NCBI GenBank assembly: GCA_964019055.1
Contig: OZ025207.1
Location: 12,957,357-13,021,356, forward strand
Origin: Anthopleura xanthogrammica
Lineage: Eukaryota; Cnidaria; Anthozoa; Actiniaria; Actiniidae
Reading direction: 5' to 3'
DNA length: 64,000 bases
Made by a program: the position numbers and the translations under genes. Below are positions 35,701 to 45,500 of this stretch, in pieces (the first letter of the stretch is position 1; each line of letters begins with the position of its first letter). A model generated the notes under the pieces. The model did not search any database. It saw only the letters and a list, made by a program, of their open reading frames with translations, and had not been told where the DNA came from.

Positions 35701-37123
35701 GAGATAAACAGAAAAAGATGTAGCACTCTGATGTGAGAGCATAAGCTGCCATTCCCTAAATTTGAAAAGAAGAAATCAAATTCATCAGCTATGGCTTTAG
35801 GACTAGTAAGAGGTTGATTATTCTTAATAATTTTGTTAGGAACATTTACGGAATGGTGTTTTGAAGATACTATCTGTCTAATACCTTTCCAGGTGTTTTT
35901 AATATCATGCCTATTAAGAGTGAAGTAGTCTCTATAATAAAGCTTTTTACTTAGAGATATCAAATGATTCATTACGGTATAACTTATACTTAGCTTTCAA
36001 GAAGTCAGATCAAGTATTCTGAGAGCTTCGATATAGAATATTCTTGGAGTAATCCAAGGCTTCATGGTAACTTAATTTCTTTCTTAGATAACTGTTTAAG
36101 AGGAATATGATTATTGATTGCTTCTGAAATGTTAGCATAGAAAGTATTAAAGATTAGATTCACATCATCAGTTGGAGGAAGAATATTATTCCAATCCCAA
36201 GATTGGACTTCTTCTAACAAAGCACATTGGTTAATTTCTGAATAAGATCTTTTAAAATATTTCAGTTTTTTTTTATAAACAAGAAGTTGGGTAAGTGATC
36301 AGGAGATCACTTATAGTAGAATGTTCTAGAGAATTCAAAAATAGGTTATCAATTAAAGTTGCAGAGTGATTGGTAATTGTTGTTGGTTGCAAAATATGAG
36401 GCTGAAATAGATAAGAGCTTAGAGTGTTAACAACATCATCTGTGGTATAATGAGACTCAAAGTTCAATAAATTAATATTAAAATCACTCATAATGATGCA
36501 GAGTTTAGATTCCTGGTTGATTATGTCAAGAATGGAGTAAAATTGATCAAGAAAAGAGTCTAAATTACTATTGGGATGTCTATATATGACAGCACATATT
36601 ATGGGACACCCCTTTATTTCCTTATTTTGAAGCAGCGTTAAATTAATACAAAAATATTTTTCTTTGGATATAAATAAGAACTTTTCATGCTTTCTTTTTT
36701 TTCAGATCTTGGGACGTTTTTGATCGAACAAATTCATCACACGGAAACAAGAGCCGATGGCATAATTACTGCTTCTTTCTCGGCAACCCAACGTATAAAA
36801 GGGGTATAGTGGATATTACTATTGATGGTGTTTTTCCATCAAAATCAATCATATTTAAAAAAGTAGTTGCCAAGGCAAAAGGAAAGATGCTATTTGGGGG
36901 ATTTGGAAAGAAGAACTTCCCAGGAGTGATATCAGGTCTAAATATCTGGGATAGACTTTTGTCGATGAATGAAATTGATAAACTTGCCCAGGCTTGTGAT
37001 GGCAGTATTCCTGGGAATGTGTTAAGTTGGAGTGATATCAAAAATGAGCTAGACCTCAGCAAATACACTCTTGTATCGCCTTCCAAGTGCAAAAAATTGA
37101 TGATACAAGTATCCAAGGTGTAA
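24347..37123 (+). CDS. Secreted MACPF-domain protein with C-terminal LamG/pentraxin-like domain, 15 exons
   Basis: Exons with GT/AG signals and consistent phase: 24347-24404, 26290-26514, 27151-27383, 27959-28195, 28308-28420, 28562-28792, 29203-29315, 29562-29866, 30027-30317, 30622-30791, 31306-31786, 32413-32770, 33662-33799, 34804-35080 and 36706-37123, giving about 1215 residues. Exon 1 encodes a signal peptide (MAKALIIVVTLVTLL). Residues about 20-250 are charged and low-complexity. The MACPF domain spans about 260-600, with the signature WGTHY at 410-414 followed by GG at 421-422. Exons 11-12 (about 659-939) resemble the farnesoic-acid O-methyltransferase-like domain (tentative). Exon 13 is cysteine-rich. 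Exons 14-15 form a concanavalin-like domain with GLNIWDRLLS. MACPF proteins insert into or perforate membranes in immunity, development or venom; which applies here is unknown. Introns carry several transposons. AATAAA lies at 37298. No lesion was seen. Confidence 0.85.
25520..25690 (+). other. Possible optional exon of the MACPF gene
   Basis: It lies between exons 1 and 2. It is preceded by CCCCCGTCCGAAG, ends at AATG/GTAAGC (a strong donor), and is 171 nt long. With the phase left by exon 1 it is open for 57 lysine-rich codons and restores the same phase, so including or skipping it would not disturb the protein. The acceptor is weak. Transcript data would decide. Confidence 0.35.
25938..26121. 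mobile_element. Fold-back element in MACPF intron 1
   Basis: AAATAAACCCC...ATATCGGCTGATAATGTCC is mirrored by GGACATTATCAGCCGATAT...GGGGTTTATTT. An inner pair, GATGAGAAATGGTCC / GGACCATTTCTCATC, extends the stem, making a nearly full-length hairpin of 184 bp with a short loop around CTTCGCTTCTCGG. Confidence 0.85.
26703..26995 (+). repeat. ATC microsatellite (about 290 bp)
   Basis: Runs of ATC interrupted by CAGTATCATC and GACATTATC variants, inside MACPF intron 2. The long isoleucine or methionine frames it creates on either strand are not genes. Confidence 0.95.
30913..31195. mobile_element. Interleaved palindromes in MACPF intron 10
   Basis: The outer ends GAAGGTGCGGTAAT / ATTACCACACCTT are inverted. 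A second inverted pair, TACCACTCAGCGCGCAACAA / TTGTTGAGCGCAGAGTGGTA, lies inside. Repeated GCGCAAC and GTTGC pieces dominate. No frame; a non-autonomous fold-back. Confidence 0.75.
32864..33560. mobile_element. Large fold-back in MACPF intron 12
   Basis: The outer ends TACCCCATTCACAC / GTGTGAACGGGGC match the 23333-23540 element. The core (about 32985-33435) is a long hairpin: GATTCTACATGAAGTGAATA...ATTTCTTCATTTGAGTGTTG is mirrored by CAACACTCAAATGAAGAAAT...TATTCACTTTATGTAGAATC. It lies 93 bases after exon 12 in the transcript. Confidence 0.85.
35340..36620 (-). mobile_element. Non-LTR retrotransposon fragment (endonuclease to reverse-transcriptase start)
   Basis: Read on the minus strand in order: SDFNINLLNFESHYTTDDVV with HSATLIDNLFLNSLEHST (C-terminal apurinic-type endonuclease motifs, about 36491-36273); a linker containing NRHDIKNTWKGIRQIVSSKH (about 35972-35760); and the start of the reverse transcriptase (TEIEDIVSNLKTGKSVGPFS, about 35665-35600). 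The catalytic core of the reverse transcriptase is missing and the parts are in different frames, so it is dead. It lies antisense in MACPF intron 14. CR1/Jockey-like affinity is inferred from motif style only. Confidence 0.75.
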
Positions 37124-37187
37124 TTGTGAAGATGAGTGTAAACTCGAGAATACCAGAAACTTTTACCTACTTTTTAAGCCTTACATA
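37090..37187 (+). repeat. MACPF 3' end shared with the right arm
   Basis: These last coding bases and early 3' UTR of the MACPF gene are found in reverse at about 49199-49280, where the rest of the gene is missing. Confidence 0.8.
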
Positions 37188-37217
37188 CATGTAAGGTATG
37201 TTGATTACGATTACGTA

Positions 37218-37331
37218 AATTAATCAGGGGCGGCTGAAGGATGTGGGGGGGGGGGGGGGGGAGGGCTTGCTAAAATCGTCAAAATGCCAAAGCAAAGAAT
37301 AAACCATCAATATCGCCCGAAGGAAAAAAAA
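37218..37331 (+). repeat. Dispersed G-rich repeat, second copy
   Basis: TTAATCAGGGGCGGCTGAAG followed by a long G-run, GGGCTTGCTAAAATCG and CGCCCGAAGGAAAAAAA. It is related to 17395-17545. It occupies the place where the last LYS1 exon of the minus copy should be. Confidence 0.75.
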
Positions 37332-39168
37332 TGGTGACGTGTTGGTGATGATGACGATAATGGTGTTGCTGTAACTGATGACGACAATGTTGATAACGAG
37401 GATCAAGAGGATGTCGAGCATGATGATCTTAGTTGTTCTGTTGTCTACGCGCGCTGACAACAAGAATGCTAAATTTTGAATAGAATAGTTGAGTGTATGA
37501 CAAAAAACATTTTGCGTCAAGGTATTTTACCTTAGTTAATCTCTTCAAGTTTGGCGTCACCTTGTCAAGGAATCTTATGCTGCTTTCTCGTAGCAGCAAG
37601 GAAGGCAGGAAATCAATGGACAGAATCTCAAGAGTCTTGCTTGATTTACTGAAAGGAAATAACAAATATGGATAATGTTAAGTTAGCGTCAACTGTACCA
37701 AGCTATAGTTCAGAACTGGACCCACTTTTCTCACTAACTTATTAATTTATAACGCGAAAAAACGGGAAGCAGCGCGCGCGATTCTTACAGGTCTCTTTCC
37801 ACTACTCGGTTCGTCCTCGCATCGATAAAAGTGAGTCCATCTCTGGACTAACCAGGCTAATGATGTCATGACACTCAAATGGCTTCCACTCTGAACCAAT
37901 CAAAAACATGCTGCCTATCAACCAATCACAGTTCTTGAATACAGGTACACGATGACACCTGAAGTGTCTTGAGAGAACTACTACGAGGACGCAAAGAGAT
38001 ACATAGTAGAACACATATTCTACTGGTATATAAATAGCATCAGTAACACGTCACAGTGCGTGTACCTTAAATCAACAGCTCGTACAGGATTCTGGGGTGT
38101 GGTGGCAGAGTCGTAAAATGGTAATGGATTGTCAGGGTTATTGACGTCACAGCTTACGTCAACAACAAGGGATAGATTCCTAGAAAGATTGGAAAAGTCA
38201 TTATCACTGTTTTTTAAATATAGTAAGGTTTTTGAAATAAGGATGCTTTTGTATTACCTCTCATCCGTGTCCAAGATCTCCCGTGTTAAAAAAGGAGGGA
38301 TTTTCTGAGAAGAAAGTAAAAACATTTTAGTGCGGTTTGATGGTTGATGGTTTGATGGCTGATGGTTGACAATTCTGGCAAGGATTCATTTGTGAAATCC
38401 CTTGCAGTTTGTTTGTTTGTTTGTCTAAGTGCAAACATTAAAGAAATTATGCACAAAGCACACAAGCGACTTTAACCAGAACCCCTCTCTTTTCCCACAT
38501 GTCACCCATCCATCTCTTTCCATTTCTGTTATGTAGCAAGTTGAGAAAAATTATAAGAGATCCTGTTGCTCAATATTTAAACTCTGAGACAATGACAGAT
38601 TACTTAGTTCAGAAATTTACCTTAGACAGAAGAATACAGTTGACAAATACATCATACTTGAGTATTTGTGGGAAGGGACCTATGCCCTTAGTCTCCTCAA
38701 GACCCCACTTCATTTGGTTAGATCTGAAAAACATTTAAAAAAATTCCATTATAAATCCAAATATTGGTTGCTCAATTAACTTAGCTGCCAGTACATACAC
38801 CAAGAAACACTGCAAGAAATACTACATTTTTTATTCCCAGTTTCCTAGCAATGTCTAATGCTCCATGTCCACATCGACCTAAAGCACCCATCACAAACAC
38901 AGTAGGGTAAATCTTTGAAACTCCTGTAATCAGTAAAGATTGAACAGAAATTTATTCATTCATTCATTCACAAATTTATACTCTCTCTCCATCCATCAAT
39001 CCATCCATTCATTATTCACTTATCCATATGCATTCCTCCCTCCCTCCATACATCTAGCTGTCCATCCTTCCGGCCCACCAACCATCATCCATCTATTTGC
39101 GCATCTGTCAGTGGATCCATCCATCCATTCCTTTGGTCATTCATTGCTTTGGTCATTTATTGCTTTGG

Positions 39169-40547
39169 TCATTCATTCATTCATTCATTCATTCATTCAT
39201 TCATTCATTCATTCATTCATTCATTCATTCATTCATTCATTCATTCATTCATTCATTCATTCATTCATTCATTCATTCATTCATTCATTCATTCATTCAT
39301 TCATTCATTCATTCATTCATTCATTCATTCATTCATTCATTCATTCATTCATTCATTCATTCATTCATTCATTCATTCATTCATTCATTCATTCATTCAT
39401 TCATTCATTCATTCATTCATTCATTCATTCATTCATTCATTCATTCATTCATTCATTCATTCATTCATTCATTCATTCATTCATTCATTCATTCATTCAT
39501 TCATTCATTCATTCATTCATTCATTCATTCATTCATTCATTCATTCATTCATTCATTCATTCATTCATTCATTCATTCATTCATTCATTCATTCATTCAT
39601 TCATTCATTCATTCATTCATTCATTCATTCATTCATTCATTCATTCATTCATTCATTCATTCATTCATTCATTCATTCATTCATTCATTCATTCATTCAT
39701 TCATTCATTCATTCATTCATTCATTCATTCATTCATTCATTCATTCATTCATTCATTCATTCATTCATTCATTCATTCATTCATTCATTCATTCATTCAT
39801 TCATTCATTCATTCATTCATTCATTCATTCATTCATTCATTCATTCATTCATTCATTCATTCATTCATTCATTCATTCATTCATTCATTCATTCATTCAT
39901 TCATTCATTCATTCATTCATTCATTCATTCATTCATTCATTCATTCATTCATTCATTCATTCATTCATTCATTCATTCATTCATTCATTCATTCATTCAT
40001 TCATTCATTCATTCATTCATTCATTCATTCATTCATTCATTCATTCATTCATTCATTCATTCATTCATTCATTCATTCATTCATTCATTCATTCATTCAT
40101 TCATTCATTCATTCATTCATTCATTCATTCATTCATTCATTCATTCATTCATTCATTCATTCATTCATTCATTCATTCATTCATTCATTCATTCATTCAT
40201 TCATTCATTCATTCATTCATTCATTCATTCATTCATTCATTCATTCATTCATTCATTCATTCATTCATTCATTCATTCATTCATTCATTCATTCATTCAT
40301 TCATTCATTCATTCATTCATTCATTCATTCATTCATTCATTCATTCATTCATTCATTCATTCATTCATTCATTCATTCATTCATTCATTCATTCATTCAT
40401 TCATTCATTCATTCATTCATTCATTCATTCATTCATTCATTCATTCATTCATTCATTCATTCATTCATTCATTCATTCATTCATTCATTCATTCATTCAT
40501 TCATTCATTCATTCATTCATTCATTCATTCATTCATTCATTCATTCA
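39169..40547 (+). repeat. Pure ATTC microsatellite, about 345 units
   Basis: About 1,379 bases of uninterrupted TCAT/ATTC repeat, preceded by about 230 bases of degenerate (CATC/ATTC) sequence. It lies in the intron between exons 5 and 6 of the broken LYS1 copy. The Ile-His-Ser-Phe frames it creates in three phases are not genes. The plus-copy intron has no such array. Confidence 0.97.
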
Positions 40548-40868
40548 GCTATCTATCCATCCTAACCCTCCCTTCTTTACTTCACTGTTTCTCTGTCCCT
40601 TCATACATCAACCTAAAAAGTAAAGAGTATAAATGTAAACCTACCTTTATCAGCAACTTCCTTGAGCAGAAACTTGACTTCACCAAGCATCTTATTCTCA
40701 CTCTCAAAGGCTTTGATTCCTGGCACAGTACGTCCTAAATGTTGATAGCACCAGGCTGCCACACCAAAGGTCATACCAGTTGCCCCAGCAACAGGGCTAA
40801 ACACAGCAACAGATCTACATCCTGTAAATATTTAAAAATAGGTAGGTTTAGCTGTGAACTAAACATCC

Positions 40869-40916
40869 TCCATCCATCCATCCATCCATCCATCCATCCA
40901 TCCATCCACCCATCCA
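40869..40916 (+). repeat. ATCC microsatellite
   Basis: About 11-12 CATC units in the short intron where exon 4 of the broken LYS1 copy should lie. Confidence 0.9.
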
Positions 40917-42076
40917 AAACCAGAGAACCTCAGTGGCAATGAGTCGTACTTGATGCTCACCTTGTACGCATGTGCAAAGAAAACATGCTGGTGCACTATT
41001 GGTGTGTCTGCTAGCGGCAATTCCTTCAGGCCAAGAATGATGGCATCTTTTGGTGCAGTTTGCCATGAGCCAAGTGGTACAATATCCACCCCTGGAATAC
41101 TGCAACACATTGTTATAAAACCATGACATAAAGATTGGTTTGGCAATACCATGAAATATCCCACAAGCCACTAGTATTTGTATATGCATGGACCTGTTCA
41201 GACAAGTGTGTTTACTAAGAAAGTACCAGTGACAAGTGGGATATCCCATGGTGTGCCACAGGAAGGCATTGTATAACTATTATATCCTGCACCTTTGAAA
41301 ATAAACCTAGGCTGCAATGCCTGATGGGAAGGAACAGTGGAATACCCATGAAAATACAACAGCTTTCCTGCATTCTGATTGGCTGTATTTTCAATGTTGT
41401 GGGACAAATAATTATCAATATGAAGCACTGGATTGCATGAAGGATAAGTTATATATGTAACCACAATCATTTCTGTGGGTAAGGTCTTGTTTATTAATGC
41501 AAGTGCCTAGCTTAGAAGAAGTTTTGAAAGGTAGTCATGTTTGCCAACAACAATATACCACAGGAACCCCAGATAGTATTTTCCTCATGATACATGAAAA
41601 TTTATTTCAACTTGCAATTTTAAGGAAAAGAAAAGTTATTTTTCTTATCTGGATATATGAAAAAACCACAATGTATGTTTTCTGTTGTTCACACTGGTGA
41701 CTAAATACATGGAAATATAAAGGTAATTGTTTACGTTTGCGTGACTTTCTACAGTTCTGTTGTTCGATGGCGTCAAGTTCACACGTTTGATAATCTTCAT
41801 CTCTAAAAATACGTTGATCAGATCTTTCCACTGTTACCTTGAATCCTATAAAAGTGAAAATTATTTCGATGGATTTTTCTATCTTGATTTCACTTGTTTA
41901 CAAGTGTCGATTATATCGTAGGATAGAGAAAAAGCAACGATGCATTCGCCATGTTTTATTATGGCTTCGTTGATCCTCTCACCTGATTCCACGAGCTCTT
42001 TGCATTTTTCTGGCGTCAAAGGTGTTCGTCTCTCAAGAGGTTTAGTCTCAGCACAAAGCCAGAAGTGAACAACCAT

Positions 42077-42597
42077 AATAGATAAAAAATTCTGAAATCG
42101 CGATCAAAATTACCAGTAAATACGAGCATCAGATCAAGCATGTACCTCAAGCATCAGTTGTGTGTGTCAATGTATATCACGCTAAACCCCAGGTCACCCC
42201 TCCCTCGATCTCATGCTCGGCCTTATAAATATGCTTATTTTTTCATTGTTATGCATTTATTCATTGTTATGTCGACTCCCCAGGTCTTACTTTAAGATTT
42301 TTTTAAATCATTTTCCTCTTTAATTATTTTCTCAACTTTTATAGGCGATAAAAGACGGTGTGACATAAATGCCGTGGGAATACCCCCTGGGTTTCCCCTG
42401 ACTCAAATAAATATTTTTACGTTGGGCATCCTGTGTCGATCGACCAACACAGCAGTACGTGCAGTACTACACGAATACAGGGACTACTAGCTTGCTTCAC
42501 AAAAAAAATATCCTATCGTTAATGAAACGGGGTGCTGTATTCCCAAGGTATCACAGTTTGATTCGTCATTTGTAGTTCCAGGATTTCTTTCCCGATA
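42077..42597. promoter_or_regulatory. 521-bp spacer between divergent LYS1 copies
   Basis: Both LYS1 start codons point outward from this spacer, so it must contain, or once contained, both promoters. It is not itself palindromic: the sequences next to the two ATGs are unrelated. A TATA-like CTTATAAATATG lies at about 42223-42234. This is a natural bidirectional promoter by position; function is inferred. Confidence 0.5.
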
Positions 42598-45500
42598 ATG
42601 GTTGTTCACTTTTGGCTTCGTGCTGAGACGAAACCTCTTGAGAGACGAACTCATTTGACGCCTGAAAAATGCAAAGAGCTTGTGGATTCAGGTATAAGCT
42701 CACTATACCTAGTTAGTTCTTTAAAGTAGCACGCTTTACACTATCTAAATCAGTCAGCTTAGTGTCATCTAGCTTTATTGATCTCCAGTCATTGATCATT
42801 CGAGATATTTTTATATTTTCTGATAACCATACAGTAGCTGAAAGGACTGCTAATGGATTAAATTCCCAGGACTACAACGTAAGCTTATGAATTTTATCTT
42901 TCAAGGATTTAAGGTAACAGTGGAGAGCTCAGACCAGCGTATATTCAAAGATGAAGATTATAAAAGGTATTATCTGGATTATATTTGGTTTGGACAAGTC
43001 ATTATTGGGAGGGGGGTCTGGTGCATGCCATGTTGCCTTTTTCCTGACCTCCCTTTTTTGTGATACATATTTTTTTTTCATACCCCCTCGCTGGATACAA
43101 GCCTGCAAATTAATAGCCCTGAACTTTTGATATTTTGGTTGAGTGATTATCCACAAAGCAATTCAAAATGAGGCTCTGGGTATACAATGAAGTAATCAGG
43201 AATATGTTCTTTATTTCCTTGGAGCCTCATCTTGAATTGCTTTGTACATGATCACTCAAAAAATCATTGCATAAATATATATGGCACTCCTTTACTCCCT
43301 GTATGCTTGCAGTGACCCACTCCCTATTTACACCATTCCTTCAAATCCCCCCTCTAAATAATGACCAGTCCCTAAATCATCGATTATATTAGATCATGCT
43401 TCACAGACCATCAGGATCTCATAGATCATAGATTATATTTAGATTTGATCATTAATCATTAATTGATATTACATCAGATGATCACAGATCATAGACCATG
43501 GAGTTCAACATAACTGGAATATAAATCATCAATTATTATTAGAGTATTGATTTTCTAGTGGTAATCAAGCGGTTGTGTATAATGATGTTTTGCAGTATTC
43601 CAGGGGTGGATATTGTACCACTTGGCTCCTGGCAAACTGCACCAAAAGATGCCATCATTCTTGGCCTGAAGGACTTGCCGCTAGCAGACACACCAATAGT
43701 GCACCAGCATGTTTTCTTTGCACATGCGTACAAGGTGAGCATCAAGTATGGCTCATTGCCACTGAGGTTCTCTTCTTTTTAAGGTGGCTAATCAATCTGT
43801 GTGATTTTCATTGGTAAATATATCTAAATCCCTTCCTTGAGGGTGCTGGCATGAGTACCTTCAAATATTTATGATATCCTGAAACAACCAATCTGGGCTG
43901 ATCAACATCAGGGCATCAGGCTATTAACTCCCAGATGGAATTGAGATTTAGTTTGTTAGGTTTGCTCACCAGGCAGCACACTTAATAATTTATATAAACT
44001 TAATCACCCTTAATTAATCAAGGGAGGGACACACACACAGAAATTGAAACCAAGACTCGATCCAAAAGGTGAAAGCTAAGTGAGTGGGCTCTTCCTGCTC
44101 CACCTTTTAAGATACCCAATTTGGCAAGTTTCCCAGGGTATAAGGGACCAGTCCTTAATTAGAGGGGAGGACAGCTGGTGCATTGTACTTTTGATCTGCA
44201 TATTTTTAAGGGGTCCTACTCCTGCTGCAGAACCACTACTGATGAAGAGGCAGTTGCCTTGAAATGTCTGAAATCTATATGTACTTGATATATACAATCT
44301 ATTTGATATCATTTTAGAATCAGATAGGTGCTGAGCAGCTTTTGCAGAGATTTCACAAGGGAGGTGGATGTATATTGGATATTGAGTTTATGACAGATGA
44401 AAAAGGTAACCAAAGGTCTCAATGAGACGACTCATGGATATGCCCACTACTCTGCCCACTACCACAAAATAAATATGGGATACCTGTGTCCTGTCAAGTG
44501 GGTTGTTAGACTTGACCAGGCTTGTTCAAGAAATGAATGTTGTTTACTCGAGAAGGATTCATTTTAATAAATAGCGATCATTTTTCAAGACTGATTCCTT
44601 CAGAATTGTTAATTGTCTTTGTCCTCTTGTACTGACCAAATGTGTTTGCATCACTGGCCATTCTATTTGACCAAAATTCTCTGAGTTCAATGCTTAGCTT
44701 ATGGATTTAATTTCAGAGTTTGACGATGTCAAATGACAATATATGACTTTGAATTAAACCAGACCATAAGAGAATCGCCAAAATAAAAACAAACCATTTT
44801 GCAGGACGAAGTTAACGAGAGAAATTAACGGTGAAACAATTCGTTATGTTATTCCAGTTTCAAACCTTATTTTGCTACTAACCCTCGATTGTTCAAGCAG
44901 AGAATACTTCGATTATCTTTGAGTGACTGAATCTTATGGTTAGTATCTGCATCGCAAAAAACACTGCTCAATATAAACTTCTAATTAAGCCTTGAATCAG
45001 CAGCTGACAGAGCTAGAGTGTGCAAAGCAGTCTGGAGGAATATTTGAACAATAGACCATTGTTACACAGTTTTTTTATGCAAATGCGAAAGTGATTTCAT
45101 ATACTCACAAATACTCCTACGGTGGAACAGTGTATCCGTGAGTCAAAAATGAATGATGATCATGATATGAACTAATATATAATTATGCACGTATTCATGG
45201 GCGGATCCAGAAATTTGCAAGGGGGTTGTCTGGAATGACAAATGTGACAATATAGTTATCAATAATCGTGATCTAATTTATTTCATTTGTACTTAGATTT
45301 TTTTTTGGGGGGGGGGGTGGGTGTACTTGTCCAGTGCACCAAAGGGCATCCCCTTGGATCCGCCCTTGTACATTAAAAAGTCTCTATAATCATGTTCATT
45401 ATTAATATTAGTCAATATTTGTTGTACCAAACATCAGGACGTCAAGCAGTTGGTGTATTCAGTACTGTTGCTGGGGCAACTGGCATGGCCTTGGGTGTGG

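Larger units (their letters stand above)
37531..42076 (-). pseudogene. LYS1-type saccharopine dehydrogenase, broken minus-strand copy
   Basis: Exons in transcript order: 41983-42076, 41785-41845, 40961-41099, 40645-40821, 38826-38923, 38621-38723, 38258-38304, 38066-38179 and 37531-37648. Compared with the plus copy, exon 4 (88 nt) is absent; joining exon 3 to exon 5 would shift the frame. Exon 11 (the last 25 residues and stop) is also absent, and a G-rich repeat lies in its place. The exon 6 donor is displaced by one base and the exon 2 donor is GTGTGA. The NAD-site motif here is GALGRCGHGALD. Remaining exons are open, so decay is recent or some exons are refreshed by conversion. It is probably not functional, although a shortened product cannot be excluded. 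Confidence 0.8.

Noticed and set aside
38940..40738. Three very long open frames of repeated Ile-His-Ser-Phe
   Set aside because: They are translations of the pure ATTC tetranucleotide array, open in all phases because the unit has no stop on this strand.
43558..43817. Separate small genes at 43558-43817 and 40848-41249
   Set aside because: They are exon 3 of the two LYS1 copies read through into intron sequence, in correct and shifted frames.
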